From Paenibacillus athensensis (GTDB lineage Bacteria; Bacillota; Bacilli; Paenibacillales; NBRC-103111): a stretch of 64,000 nt of DNA. The stretch's first letter is position 1. Each line of letters opens with the position of its first letter. The stretch is from NCBI RefSeq assembly GCF_004514475.2, contig NZ_MYFO02000001.1, positions 496,001-560,000 of the forward strand, read 5' to 3'. Below, piece after piece: positions 8,911-17,626 of the stretch. The position numbers and the translations under genes were made by a program. A model generated the notes under the pieces. The model saw only the letters and a list, made by a program, of their open reading frames with translations, did no database searches and was not told where the DNA came from.

Positions 8911-9158
8911 GCGACATTAAAATATCCCTAATCAAGAAATGGCGACATTAAAATAGCATCATTCACGGTAATTGACATTAAAATAGTTCCATTACATAAG
9001 CCACTGTCCTTGCTGATTAAATTTGACATTAAAGTGCCCCTAAAGAATAAAACAATTGCGTTCACAGCAAATCGACGGATACCTTTTTAGTGTCACAAAC
9101 ATATTTTTATTTTGATGGCCCTATTCTAATGTCAATTAAAGGAGTACTTTATTGTCGC
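8911..9158 (+). repeat. GACATTAAAATA repeat array, probable transposon end
   Basis: Four direct copies of GACATTAAAATA or a close variant begin at 8913, 8944, 8974 and 9025. Three inverted copies end the array (around 9084-9094, 9121-9133 and 9148-9158). Regularly spaced short repeats next to an integrase or transposase scar resemble the multiple transposase-binding sites at the ends of Tn7-like or IS21-like elements. No transposase gene of that type is in the window. The rest of 8904-9281 holds no gene I can support. Confidence 0.55.
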
Positions 9159-9399
9159 TTAACAGCTGCAGCAAAGTCCAGCAGTGGCGCGGCTTTGTTA
9201 TATATATATGTACAAAATACGGGTTTTGTGAAGTAGTAATGATGACAAATAGCTCACGTTACAAAAGCCGCAAATTTCTGTCTAGCGACCTGCTTTCAAA
9301 ATACGTTTGATGTCCATCAAAATTACGACACAAACATACTCGGTTTGATCTAAGAAACCTGCTATGATTGTGTCGCAAAAATTAAAGTTCATTTTTAAA

Positions 9400-9608
9400 T
9401 AAGTGCTATATGGACAATCGAGCTTTATAGTCAAAAGCGTTTCGATCTCGCCCGTAGGTAACTCCACTTTTATTACGCGTAATTGAATCTTGGTTCCTGG
9501 ACGTCTTGCTGTTTCAGTTGCCTTCGTGATTTCAATCGTGACGATCTCATCCGGACTTGTTGTATTCAGAATCAGATTTCGAATAGATAACGATTGCAAA
9601 CTCAGCAT
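9400..9608 (-). pseudogene. IS4-like transposase fragment
   Basis: About 65 codons on the minus strand read SIRNLILNTTSPDEIVTIEI, then QLRVIKVELPTGEIETLLT, resembling the middle of IS4-family transposases where this motif precedes the catalytic glutamate region. After LLT the frame loses resemblance to the family. There is no start, DDE triad or terminal repeat visible. It is a decayed fragment lying between the repeat array and the ABC transporter genes. Confidence 0.5.
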
Positions 9609-9779
9609 ATGCTCAATGTTTCTTTCGTTTCGCCAAATCGCCGTAACAGTTCGTTCCCGTTTTTTTCAATTTTACCTCTACTATAAGTTGACAACATTGC
9701 CGGTAGCCCCCCCCATACCGTTTCAAAGAACTTAGTTTTCGGATGGCCATCTCCCAGCAACCTTCGGATATGCACAGTC

Positions 9780-9925
9780 ACTCTCCCGTCCTGCCCATTG
9801 CTGGCAAAGACTGTGATCGTCGCGCGGAACACAACGATCAACAAAGCCGGCGTAATCACCATGATCACTAGCGAGACGACCAGCATTGCGGCATAAGAAA
9901 ACAGCAGCTTGAGCCGAATCGACAT
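9780..9925 (-). pseudogene. Truncated sensor histidine kinase N-terminus
   Basis: The ATG at 9925 starts SIRLKLLFSYAAMLVVSLVI, a typical first transmembrane helix of sensor histidine kinases. After about 45 codons the similarity stops and unrelated sequence follows, so the HAMP, HisKA and ATPase domains are gone. It lies just downstream of the ABC permease, where a partner kinase gene might once have been. The longer open frame running to 9602 is not a recognisable protein. Confidence 0.5.
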
Positions 9926-9944
9926 GCACGTAGTCTCCGCTTGG

Positions 9945-10685
9945 TTAGACTTCTTTTCTTTCAAATTTATAGTAACCTAGCGAAAAAAAGAAAAGGCAAC
10001 TAGATAAGAGGAACGCTCCGGCTGTCAGCAGCCGACCTGCAGGCACCGTCGAGCTCAGCCAAAGCATATGCCAATCTGTATAGGCAGTCGGCGAAAAAGC
10101 GGCGAAGGTGCTGGATAGAAACGGGGCTAGTTTCGCCAAGGCATACAGGATGAGAGCAAATACCATGAAGCCGCCGGCGGATTTGAAAAACTGGGCAGCA
10201 AAGACAAATACCGCGGAAAGTGCGAGCATTGCAACAAAAGCGGCGGTGTATGCTTTAAGCATGCTCCACAAGTCTGCTCCATTGGTCGGTATACCGGCAA
10301 ACAAGCTACACAACAATGTGACCACGGCTAATACAGCCAATAGCCCGCCAACCGCCGTTCCCAACACAGCAGCCTTGGCCACGAACACGTGTAGCCGCGA
10401 ATTCGGCCGTAGCAGCGCCAGTTTAAGCGTGCGCGACGCATATTCGTGCGGAAACAAATCGCCGATGACAGTTAAAAGGAACAGCGGAATCCAAATGCCT
10501 GTGTAGATGGACAGCAATTCGATTGGGAACGAAGACCCGACCGCCAGCAGGCCAAGAAACGGTTGCAAGGCTTGCAGCGAAACGGCAAGTACAATCGGCA
10601 GGACCGTCGAGGTAACGGCGAATGCGATCATTTTTTTACGGTGCCACATCAGAGACCATTCGTTCAAATAACTAGCTTTCCACAT
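9945..10685 (-). CDS. ABC-2 type transporter permease
   Basis: This 246-residue membrane protein has six hydrophobic segments and the ABC-2 pattern: a cytoplasmic WHRKK start, a long loop after the second helix (FPHEYASRTLKLALLRP, the coupling motif) and paired C-terminal helices. The gene overlaps the upstream ATPase gene by 14 bases, so the two form one exporter. Such pairs often export antimicrobial peptides or confer resistance to cell-wall-active agents; the substrate here is not shown by the sequence. Confidence 0.85.
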   Translation of the reverse strand: MWKASYLNEWSLMWHRKKMIAFAVTSTVLPIVLAVSLQALQPFLGLLAVGSSFPIELLSIYTGIWIPLFLLTVIGDLFPHEYASRTLKLALLRPNSRLHVFVAKAAVLGTAVGGLLAVLAVVTLLCSLFAGIPTNGADLWSMLKAYTAAFVAMLALSAVFVFAAQFFKSAGGFMVFALILYALAKLAPFLSSTFAAFSPTAYTDWHMLWLSSTVPAGRLLTAGAFLLSSCLFFFSLGYYKFERKEV

Positions 10686-11415
10686 GTTCGGCCTCCTTCT
10701 TCATCCACTCCAGTTGGTCAATATAGAAGGACTCCAACGACTGGCCGCTTTGCAGCAGAGCCGATACGTTTCCTTCACACTGCAGCTTACCTTGCGCCAA
10801 AATACCAATCCGGTTACAAAGCTGCTCCAGCTCATGAATCATATGGCTTGAGATCAGGAAGGAGGTTTCGTTTCGAGATGCAAATTCTTGTACCAGCTTG
10901 CGAAACATCACTGTACCCTCAATGTCCATGCCGTTCGTAGGCTCGTCGAGAATAACTAATCGAGGCTTGGGGAGCATTGCGGCAGCTAACGCAAGCTTTT
11001 GCTTCATTCCAGTGGAAAAGCCACGGATTTTTTCTGACCGCACTTTGTTAAGTCCCACTTGCTCCAACATCTCATCGATCGCCTTGTCCGTAACATCCGG
11101 ATAAAACCGTGCCACCATTTGCAAATAATGTCGGGCTGTCAGAAAATCGTAAAAATCGGCTGATTCGATCATACAACCAACATTCCGTATGGCCCGGGCA
11201 AAATCGTCGGCGATATCGACACCGAACAGCTGTACTGTTCCCCGATCCGGTCGCAGCAAACCGGTGATCAGCTTCAAAAAGGTTGTCTTCCCCGCCCCAT
11301 TCGGCCCGAGCAAGCCGTATACGTCGCCCGCGAACAGCTGCAGGCTGACATCCCGAATGCCGCGGCGATTGGGATATGATTTTCCGAGTTGCTTGGTTTC
11401 CACTATCGTCTCCAA
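10672..11415 (-). CDS. ABC transporter ATP-binding protein
   Basis: The TTG start at 11415 is preceded by GAGGAGG at eight bases and gives 247 residues. Walker A is GPNGAGKTT, the Q-loop region is GCMIESADF, the signature is FSTGMKQK (an S-T-G-M variant typical of ABC-2 exporters) and Walker B is LVILDEPTNGMD. It overlaps and pairs with the permease downstream. The upstream gene, 81 bases away, encodes a secreted protein with a histidine-rich tail and may share the transcript. Confidence 0.9.
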   Translation of the reverse strand: METIVETKQLGKSYPNRRGIRDVSLQLFAGDVYGLLGPNGAGKTTFLKLITGLLRPDRGTVQLFGVDIADDFARAIRNVGCMIESADFYDFLTARHYLQMVARFYPDVTDKAIDEMLEQVGLNKVRSEKIRGFSTGMKQKLALAAAMLPKPRLVILDEPTNGMDIEGTVMFRKLVQEFASRNETSFLISSHMIHELEQLCNRIGILAQGKLQCEGNVSALLQSGQSLESFYIDQLEWMKKEAEHVES

Positions 11416-11496
11416 GATGAACGCCTCCTCTTGTCATTGATTCAGGGAGTGGACAGGCTATACGCGACAGTCTGCCCACTGGCCTATTTCCTGACG

Positions 11497-12432
11497 TTAA
11501 TTTTCTGTTGACTCGCTGTCCTCATTATGACCGTGACCGTGGCCGTGTTTGGCCAATGTCTGAACGGTTTTGCCGGTCAAGTCGATCGTATCTGGCGTCG
11601 TGCTGTTATATTTCGACAAATCCGCCTGCACGTGCAGCGTCACCTGATGGACGGTGCCGCCGTCATCTTTGCCTGATACCGTAAGATCGGCTTCCTGGTG
11701 CTCAATGTAATTTGTTGTGTTCAACTTCGCTTTGACAGTAACCTGTTCAATTTTGATATCCTGCGTCAGTTGCGGCAGCGCGTCTTTAAAGATATCTTCT
11801 TTAAAAGGTAGCTGACCCTTTTCCTGATCGTCGTTTTGTTCGCCATCATGCTCTTGTTTCGTCACTTCCTTGATGACAATTGGAGCAATCGCATTGACCA
11901 CTGCCGGAATTTGCGGGTTGGTCAGTTGCAGTGAAATTTCTTTGGAGCCATCTGTTTGCGGATTAACTGCCACGTAATCCTTCAAGTTGCCCACAAGTGC
12001 ATCGATGACGGTTTCGATTTGTGCAGAGAATTGAGCGTCCGCCGGATTTTCCGCCTTGTCGCGCTTGCCTTTACCCTCTTGCTCCACATAATAAACATCA
12101 CTGTATCCCGCCTTGAGCACTGTCTGCTTAGCTTGTTTGTAGAAGCTGACCGACTGCTGCGCGCCGTTAACGGTGAAGTCGGCGTGTCCGCTAGCGCTGT
12201 CGTTGCTAGTGTCGACTTTGAATTCACCGCTAGCGTTGGCGAGCGCCTTGGCGTTGTCCTGTAGCGCCGCAGATGCTTGAATGGTCACATTTTGCAGAGA
12301 TTTTGTTGTTTTCAATGCTGATTTGTAGGCGTCATAGCCAGAAGCGCTTGCCATGGCGCCAATCCCCGTCGCCACCATTACGATGCTGCTGAGTCCAAGT
12401 GCTCCGCCGAGTACGATCCATTTCTTTTTCAT
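11497..12432 (-). CDS. Secreted or membrane-anchored protein with His-Gly tail
   Basis: A 311-residue protein with an N-terminal hydrophobic segment (VLGGALGLSSIVMVATGIG), which may act as a signal peptide or anchor, followed by a soluble beta-rich domain. The spacing of LTTSK-like helices and the repeated strands recall LolA/LppX-fold lipoprotein carriers, but I do not recognise a named family. An acidic low-complexity patch (KQEHDGEQNDDQEKG) lies near residues 195-210, and the C-terminus is HGHGHGHNEDSE, which could bind metal. The AGGAGAAGC ribosome site is good. It precedes an ABC exporter operon. Confidence 0.65.
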   Translation of the reverse strand: MKKKWIVLGGALGLSSIVMVATGIGAMASASGYDAYKSALKTTKSLQNVTIQASAALQDNAKALANASGEFKVDTSNDSASGHADFTVNGAQQSVSFYKQAKQTVLKAGYSDVYYVEQEGKGKRDKAENPADAQFSAQIETVIDALVGNLKDYVAVNPQTDGSKEISLQLTNPQIPAVVNAIAPIVIKEVTKQEHDGEQNDDQEKGQLPFKEDIFKDALPQLTQDIKIEQVTVKAKLNTTNYIEHQEADLTVSGKDDGGTVHQVTLHVQADLSKYNSTTPDTIDLTGKTVQTLAKHGHGHGHNEDSESTEN

Positions 12433-12608
12433 TGCTTCTCCTCCTGAATACTTGAATTAGGCCTTTCAATGTCATCATAGGCGGAAAAAATGAAACCCCA
12501 GTGAAGTGCTTCTTAAATTTTTCTTAACTCGCCTCATCATAGGTAGGGATTGCTGATGTGGATGTTTTATTGATTTTTCTTCCAGCTTGATCCAGTTCAA
12601 TAACAATA

Positions 12609-12649
12609 AAGCGGCCTCGTATCCCAGTAATTCAGGATAAAGACCGCTT
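12609..12649 (-). terminator. Hairpin downstream of PAP2 gene
   Basis: AAGCGG at 12609-12614 pairs with CCGCTT at 12644-12649, with inner ATCC/GGAT arms. It lies 55 bases after the PAP2 stop and would end the kinase/PAP2 transcript. There is no long U-run, so confidence is moderate. Confidence 0.45.
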
Positions 12650-12703
12650 ACGATTTCCTTTATATGTTCCAGCTACTTGACGGATAGCCGTTCAGGAAGT
12701 TTT

Positions 12704-13321
12704 TCATTTATTTAAGGATTGATTTGTGCGTGACCACACTTTTCCTTCAAGTGTTTCATAGATGCCTATGCAGAATACGATCAATTTCTTCATTCGGTCG
12801 GAACGTTGCAATAGCTGGTGGACACCGACAGCAGTAACCATGCCTAGTACTGCGCCTGCGAAAACATCTATCGGATAATGGACACCCACCCATACGCGAG
12901 AGAAGGCGATACCTCCGGCAAGCGTTAGCCAAAGTGCTGAGCCCTTTTTCCGATACAGGCAGAACGCAGTCGCAATCGCAAAGGCTCCGGTTGCGTGATC
13001 GCTAGGGAATGAAGCATTAGCCGAGTGCGCGACAAGCTGGAGCACATGATGAGTAACAAACGGCCGATCCCGGTAAAAGAAATGGCCAAGCAAGCCGCTG
13101 GCTCCGAGCGCGATGCAGGCGGACAACACAGCCTCGACCACCATGTTACGAGTCGTTGCTCGTCTGGAAAACCAATAAATAAGCATGCCTGCAAAAAATA
13201 CGTATTCCCCATCCTGTGCAAAGAAGCGCATCAAGGGATTTAACATGGGGATCGCGTCTCCCCACGCATTCATTTGGCTAAATAGCTGATAATCGATTTC
13301 ATTGAGGTCCATATTCATCAT
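12704..13321 (-). CDS. bcrC: PAP2-family undecaprenyl-diphosphate phosphatase
   Basis: This 205-residue membrane protein has the three phosphatase signatures: YRDRPF (motif 1), PSDHATG (motif 2) and SRVWVGVHYPIDV (motif 3). The start of the protein (NEIDYQLFSQMN) and the length are like BcrC/YwoA of Bacillales, which recycle undecaprenyl pyrophosphate and confer bacitracin resistance. In-frame ATGs at 13321, 13318 and 13312 compete; AAAGGA is best spaced for 13312. It follows the histidine kinase gene by 80 bases on the same strand and is likely controlled by that two-component system. The symbol is by family resemblance. Confidence 0.8.
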   Translation of the reverse strand: MMNMDLNEIDYQLFSQMNAWGDAIPMLNPLMRFFAQDGEYVFFAGMLIYWFSRRATTRNMVVEAVLSACIALGASGLLGHFFYRDRPFVTHHVLQLVAHSANASFPSDHATGAFAIATAFCLYRKKGSALWLTLAGGIAFSRVWVGVHYPIDVFAGAVLGMVTAVGVHQLLQRSDRMKKLIVFCIGIYETLEGKVWSRTNQSLNK

Positions 13322-13401
13322 CCTTTTGTGGTCTGATCACCGCGCAAAGAAGTACGGCGTACATTCACTTTACAAAAGGAAAATGAAAATCTCATGAGAG
13401 A

Positions 13402-14799
13402 TTAAGAAATCGGCAACGTAATTGTAACTTTCGTTCCCTTATTTTCTGTGCTGTCAACCGTCATAACGCCTCGATAGTTTTGCACGATTTGCTTCGCGAT
13501 CGCCAGCCCGAGCCCCGTACCGCCGATCTCCCGGTTGCGAGCCTTATCTACGCGATAAAATCGGTCGAAAATAGAGGGCAAATCTTCGGCTGGAATACCG
13601 ATCCCGTGGTCTTGAACGGTTACGGCTGCCTCCCCGTTCTCGCGGCGCAATTCCACCTCAATTCGTTTGACTTCCGTCGAATATTTAACGGCGTTATCCA
13701 GTACGATCAGCAAAACTTGTTCCAATTGCAACGAACTTACGGCCAATGAAACGTCTTCCAAATCGCATGAATGAACGGCGAACAAAACTTCCGGATGCAA
13801 TGCCTCCATTCTTTTGACTGTTTGCGCAACGAGTGGCTCTAGCTGGATAAGCTCAAGGGCCTCCAGAATCGGCCGGGACTCCAATTTCGTTAATGTTAAT
13901 AATTGCTCAGTGATGCCCTTGAGTCTGCGTATTTCATGAACGGACGCTTCTATGGATTCTTCAAGCACAGCCGGATCGTCTTTTCCCCATCGGTTCAGCA
14001 AAGACAGATGGCCATCCAGAATCGTAATTGGGGTCCGGAGCTCGTGGGAAGCATCTTCAACGAACTGCTTTTGCTTGCGAAACGAAGCTTCCAACTGATC
14101 CATAAGATCATTAAACAACTGTGCCAAATTAAATAATTCATCGCCGTTTTCAAGTGTCGCCACGCGTTCGCGCAGTCCGTTCCTCTTCACATTCCGTATG
14201 GCATCGGATAAAGCTCGGATCGGCCGCATGAACTGCCGCGCAATCGTCAGACCGCTTATCGCGCTGATCCCAGTCGCTACAAGAAAGCCAATGCCCATCA
14301 CCCAGAGTAGCGTTTGACTAAAATGATCGAATGTTTCCAAATTGCTGGCGACTTCAATAGTTCCAAGACCGGGATACGGGGTTCGGTTAACTAATATATG
14401 TTCTTCGTTATAACCTGTTTCACCCGACTGTGGTTCACTCACGACGCGTGGCGCCAGCCAGTCCGCATGAAACCGATTCGTCACAACAACCAATGGATTA
14501 CCCGACGAATCGATAATACGGATCATTTCATTTTGTCCCATGATCGATTTCAAGAACGCTTGCGTTTCAGCACTCTGGACAGTGTCCGTTGTTAGCCCTT
14601 TATCTTGAATTCGCTGCTCCACTTGCCCCATTGCCATTTGCAGAGCCGTTTTTTCCTGCTTGAGCATCCACTGCTTCAGCACCAAATACTGCGCAAAATT
14701 ATACGAAGCAAACAGGATAAAAATCAGACAAGTCGCCCCTAACATGAGCTTCCATTTAATCGGCAGCCGTTTGATCCAATTCCGAAGTGTTGTCATCAT
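13402..14799 (-). CDS. OmpR-associated sensor histidine kinase
   Basis: A 465-residue membrane kinase: one transmembrane helix near residues 17-37, an extracellular sensor of about 120 residues, a second helix near 168-188, HAMP, HisKA with the phosphorylated histidine in EDASHELRTPI, and a HATPase domain with LDNAVKYS (N box), DHGIGIP (G1) and GGTGLGLAI (G2). It starts within the last codons of the response regulator gene (4-base overlap), so the pair is translationally coupled. A phosphatase acting on cell-wall lipid carrier follows, suggesting envelope stress sensing. Confidence 0.92.
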   Translation of the reverse strand: MMTTLRNWIKRLPIKWKLMLGATCLIFILFASYNFAQYLVLKQWMLKQEKTALQMAMGQVEQRIQDKGLTTDTVQSAETQAFLKSIMGQNEMIRIIDSSGNPLVVVTNRFHADWLAPRVVSEPQSGETGYNEEHILVNRTPYPGLGTIEVASNLETFDHFSQTLLWVMGIGFLVATGISAISGLTIARQFMRPIRALSDAIRNVKRNGLRERVATLENGDELFNLAQLFNDLMDQLEASFRKQKQFVEDASHELRTPITILDGHLSLLNRWGKDDPAVLEESIEASVHEIRRLKGITEQLLTLTKLESRPILEALELIQLEPLVAQTVKRMEALHPEVLFAVHSCDLEDVSLAVSSLQLEQVLLIVLDNAVKYSTEVKRIEVELRRENGEAAVTVQDHGIGIPAEDLPSIFDRFYRVDKARNREIGGTGLGLAIAKQIVQNYRGVMTVDSTENKGTKVTITLPIS

Positions 14800-15470
14800 C
14801 GCATCACGTAACCAATCCCGCGCACTGTTTGAATGAAGCTCTCTCCTTCTGGCTTGTCCAGCTTATTTCTCAAGTATCTTACATACACATCCACGACGTT
14901 CGTTTCTACTTGCGAATCGTAGCCCCATACATGATCCAACAGCATATCTCTGGTCAAAACCAAGTTCGGGTGCTTCAAAAACATCACCAACAAATCCAAC
15001 TCCCGTCTGGTTAAATCGATGATTTGCTGCTCCTTGTATACCATTCTCGCTTCCACATCAACCCGGATATGACGAAACGTTAATGTAGAATGGGGAAAGG
15101 CTTCTTGCGTATCGACTCTGCGGAACAGTGCACGCATCCGAGCGAGCAGCTCTTCAATGGCAAAAGGCTTCGAAATATAATCGTCAGCTCCACTATCCAG
15201 TCCCAATATCCGATCTGATAACCGATCCCGTGCTGTGATCATGATGATGGGCGTTTTCTTGGCCGTACGCAGCTGACGGCAAACCTCAATTCCATTCACA
15301 AACGGCAGCATAACGTCCAACAAAATTAAATCCCAATCCTGCTGCAGCGCAAGCTCTATGCCGCTCCTACCGTCGTAGGCGGCCTGCACAAAGAAATGCT
15401 CATGCTCCAATTCGAGCTGTATGAATCGAACTAAACTTTTTTCGTCTTCAATGATTAATATTTGCTTCAT
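14796..15470 (-). CDS. OmpR/PhoB-family response regulator
   Basis: A 224-residue regulator. The receiver domain has the acidic pair EDE near residues 7-9, the phosphoacceptor in LDVMLPF near residue 52, the threonine in IMITA and the lysine in SKPFA. The C-terminal winged helix ends VRGIGYVMR, the usual OmpR-family ending. AGGAG precedes the ATG. The kinase gene overlaps its 3' end. A DedA-like remnant overlaps its 5' flank. Confidence 0.93.
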   Translation of the reverse strand: MKQILIIEDEKSLVRFIQLELEHEHFFVQAAYDGRSGIELALQQDWDLILLDVMLPFVNGIEVCRQLRTAKKTPIIMITARDRLSDRILGLDSGADDYISKPFAIEELLARMRALFRRVDTQEAFPHSTLTFRHIRVDVEARMVYKEQQIIDLTRRELDLLVMFLKHPNLVLTRDMLLDHVWGYDSQVETNVVDVYVRYLRNKLDKPEGESFIQTVRGIGYVMR

Positions 15471-15724
15471 GAGGTCTCCTTTACAAGTTTTTCCACTTGG
15501 AATGCATGCGATTGACCTTTGACATCCCCAGTTTCCGCCAGCTGCATGCCAATTTTAATAAAAATGGTTGACCAAGGCAAGCTTGCAAGTAACGTGTACA
15601 AGCTGAATTTCCATATATTCATCTTCGCGATGCCCACAGGAATCGAGATCGCATGTTGCACAACGGAAATGACCCGTGCGAAAAATACAACTGGGTTGAA
15701 TGTATGAAAAACAGCCTTCCTTCA
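15467..15724 (-). pseudogene. DedA-family membrane protein remnant
   Basis: On the minus strand the frame KAVFHTFNPVVFFARVISVV continues into HAISIPVGIAKMNIWKFSLY and TLLASLPWS. This is the conserved core of DedA/SNARE-associated membrane proteins, in which the usual text is FFARFIPGVRT, then ISIPAGIARM. A stop lies directly upstream of the recognisable part and the first half of the protein is missing. It sits next to envelope-stress genes, where an intact DedA protein would make sense. Confidence 0.7.
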
Positions 15725-15878
15725 TAGCAGCCAACCTCGTTTGCATACCACCTACTCTACATGCACGACATGAAAAAATGATGAGAAAGAAAAAAGATCG
15801 AACCCGTTACATAAATCTCATGGATTTTTAATGTACAACCCCTACAGTAAGAAATATTACAGGTGAAGGAGTTGTAAA

Positions 15879-17084
15879 ATGAATACTGCCCCTGCAAAAG
15901 ACTTCAAGCAGTTGTTAAGCAAAGTCCCAGAGGTCACCATCTACTTTTGGATCATCAAAGTATTATGTACAACCGTAGGAGAAACTGCAGCTGATTTTCT
16001 CAATGTAACCTTAGGTTTGGGTCTGTCCGTTACTTCGCTCGTCGTTGGTGTACTTTTGGTATTTGTGCTATTCATGCAATTCAGAGCACACCAATATATT
16101 CCTGTCATCTATTGGCTGTCCGTATTCTTGATCAGTATCTTTGGAACACTTGTGACTGACAATTTGACAGATAACATCGGCGTGCCGCTTGAAATAAGCA
16201 CACTTGGTTTTAGTGTCGTTTTAATACTGCTCTTTTCACTGTGGTTTAAAAAGGAGAAAACTCTTTCCATTCATTCTATTGTCACCAGGTCAAGAGAAGC
16301 TTTTTATTGGCTCATCATTCTTTTTACTTTTGCCTTGGGAACAGCCGTTGGTGACCTCATGGCAGAGAGCTTGGCTCTAGGGTATCTTGGCACTGGTCTT
16401 ATCGTTATTCTTGTTGTCGCTTGCATGGCGCTCGCTTGGCGTCTTGGTTTGAATGCCGTCTTAACCTTCTGGATCGTGTATGTTTCGACTCGACCACTTG
16501 GTGCTTCTATTGGCGATTACCTCTCTCAGCCCAAGGAATATGGAGGATTAGATTTGGGGGCAACAATCACTAGCGCAGTTTTCGTTGCGGCCATCGCGTT
16601 GATTGTCATATTCCTGTCTATTACGAAACGTGATGTCATTGAATCCTCAGCTGTTGTACGGTCCGTCGAAACGAATAAAACTCCATTTGTTCAAGTTGCT
16701 GTCGTTCTAAGTGTGCTTGTTATTGCCGGAGGAGCAGGGTATTATTGGCGTCAAGATCGCATTGACAGTGCGGCAACGCAGGTGGAAACGTCCGGTTCCG
16801 TCAGTCCCAGTGATTCGCTGGGTGATTTATCTAACTTCCGTTCGATTACGGAAGACACGCTCAATCTTGTGAACGCCGACAAGCTGCCCGCGGCAAAGAC
16901 GCGCGTCGCCGACTTGGAACATGATTGGGATAGTTCGCAAAGTAAACTGAAACCTAAAAATAAGACGAAGTGGAATGAAGTCGACGGCGCCATCGATCAT
17001 GTTTTGAAACAACTTCGGGCATCCAAGCCGGATTCGCAAAAATGCAAAACCGCATTAGAAGACCTGCTTGTTGTTCTTCAATAA
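15879..17084 (+). CDS. COG4705-type repeat membrane protein with extra C-terminal domain
   Basis: The 401-residue protein has about nine transmembrane helices in its first 265 residues and then, after a tenth helix (VAVVLSVLVIAGGAGYYW), an 85-residue soluble helical tail. Four related motifs mark internal repeats: TTVGETAADFL, TLVTDNLTDNIG, TAVGDLMAESL and RPLGASIGDYL. Such T-x-x-G-D/E-x-x-x-D motifs are typical of the uncharacterised membrane-anchored family COG4705. GGTGAAGGAG precedes the ATG. It stands alone between two unrelated blocks. The tail appears to be an addition to the usual family length. The function is unknown; acidic repeats in membrane helices suggest ion transport, which is inference. 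Confidence 0.75.
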   Translation: MNTAPAKDFKQLLSKVPEVTIYFWIIKVLCTTVGETAADFLNVTLGLGLSVTSLVVGVLLVFVLFMQFRAHQYIPVIYWLSVFLISIFGTLVTDNLTDNIGVPLEISTLGFSVVLILLFSLWFKKEKTLSIHSIVTRSREAFYWLIILFTFALGTAVGDLMAESLALGYLGTGLIVILVVACMALAWRLGLNAVLTFWIVYVSTRPLGASIGDYLSQPKEYGGLDLGATITSAVFVAAIALIVIFLSITKRDVIESSAVVRSVETNKTPFVQVAVVLSVLVIAGGAGYYWRQDRIDSAATQVETSGSVSPSDSLGDLSNFRSITEDTLNLVNADKLPAAKTRVADLEHDWDSSQSKLKPKNKTKWNEVDGAIDHVLKQLRASKPDSQKCKTALEDLLVVLQ

Positions 17085-17489
17085 GCTCACAAGATTTGCA
17101 CGACGGTATCATTTACGAGAATATTTTTCGACTGCATTTTTATCGTAGCACTCCAGGACGCGATGTCTTTGTATATGCTGTAATCGGTACAAAAGAAACT
17201 AATACTGCTCAAGGGTACAGGTTGGTGATGATTGTCATTTTCTTAAACGGTGCGAAATTTCACCGCAACGGTGGATAATGCCAAATTAATGTCAATACCT
17301 TTTAAATGGAGTAGTCAAATATCATTGAGCCGTGACAATAAACTACTCCCTTTAAATGTCGCTTTACATCTCATGCCTTTCGAACTGATCTCACAGTGCA
17401 TATCACGACTCGCCATAGATTGGATCGTTCTGCTTTTTCATGCAACAGGTTAACAATTTGATTTCTAAGGACAATCGTTTGAATCACAA
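17085..17489. other. Gene-free stretch with an inverted repeat
   Basis: No frame in this 405-base stretch has a plausible start and recognisable protein. It holds one striking 15-base imperfect inverted repeat (listed separately) and nothing else that I can support. Confidence 0.5.
17301..17356. repeat. 15-bp inverted repeat, TTTAAATGGAGTAGT arms
   Basis: The arm at 17301-17315 matches the reverse complement of 17342-17356 at 14 of 15 positions, around a 26-base loop. There is no T-run to make it a terminator. It may be a miniature mobile element or a regulatory hairpin. Confidence 0.5.
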
Positions 17490-17531
17490 AAAAGCAGCAG
17501 GACGGTACGCTGTGCATCCCCTGCTGCTTTT
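17490..17531 (-). terminator. Rho-independent terminator after MFS gene
   Basis: AAAAGCAGCAGG at 17490-17501 pairs perfectly with CCTGCTGCTTTT at 17520-17531 around an 18-base loop. T-runs on both sides make it usable in both directions. It closes the zur-MFS transcript. Confidence 0.85.
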
Positions 17532-17626
17532 GATCTTGCGTAGATATCTTTGCCAATTGCATATATCTAGCCTTCATAACGCTCATCCTTTTGGTAACGC
17601 TCCATAAGTTCAAGTTCCTTCAAAGA

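Noticed and set aside
8911-9158. CRISPR array
   Set aside because: Repeats are only about 12 bases, irregularly spaced and present in both orientations; no cas genes are present.
17042-17278. 78-codon plus-strand frame overlapping the end of the repeat membrane protein gene
   Set aside because: The start lies inside the upstream gene in another frame and the composition is not protein-like.
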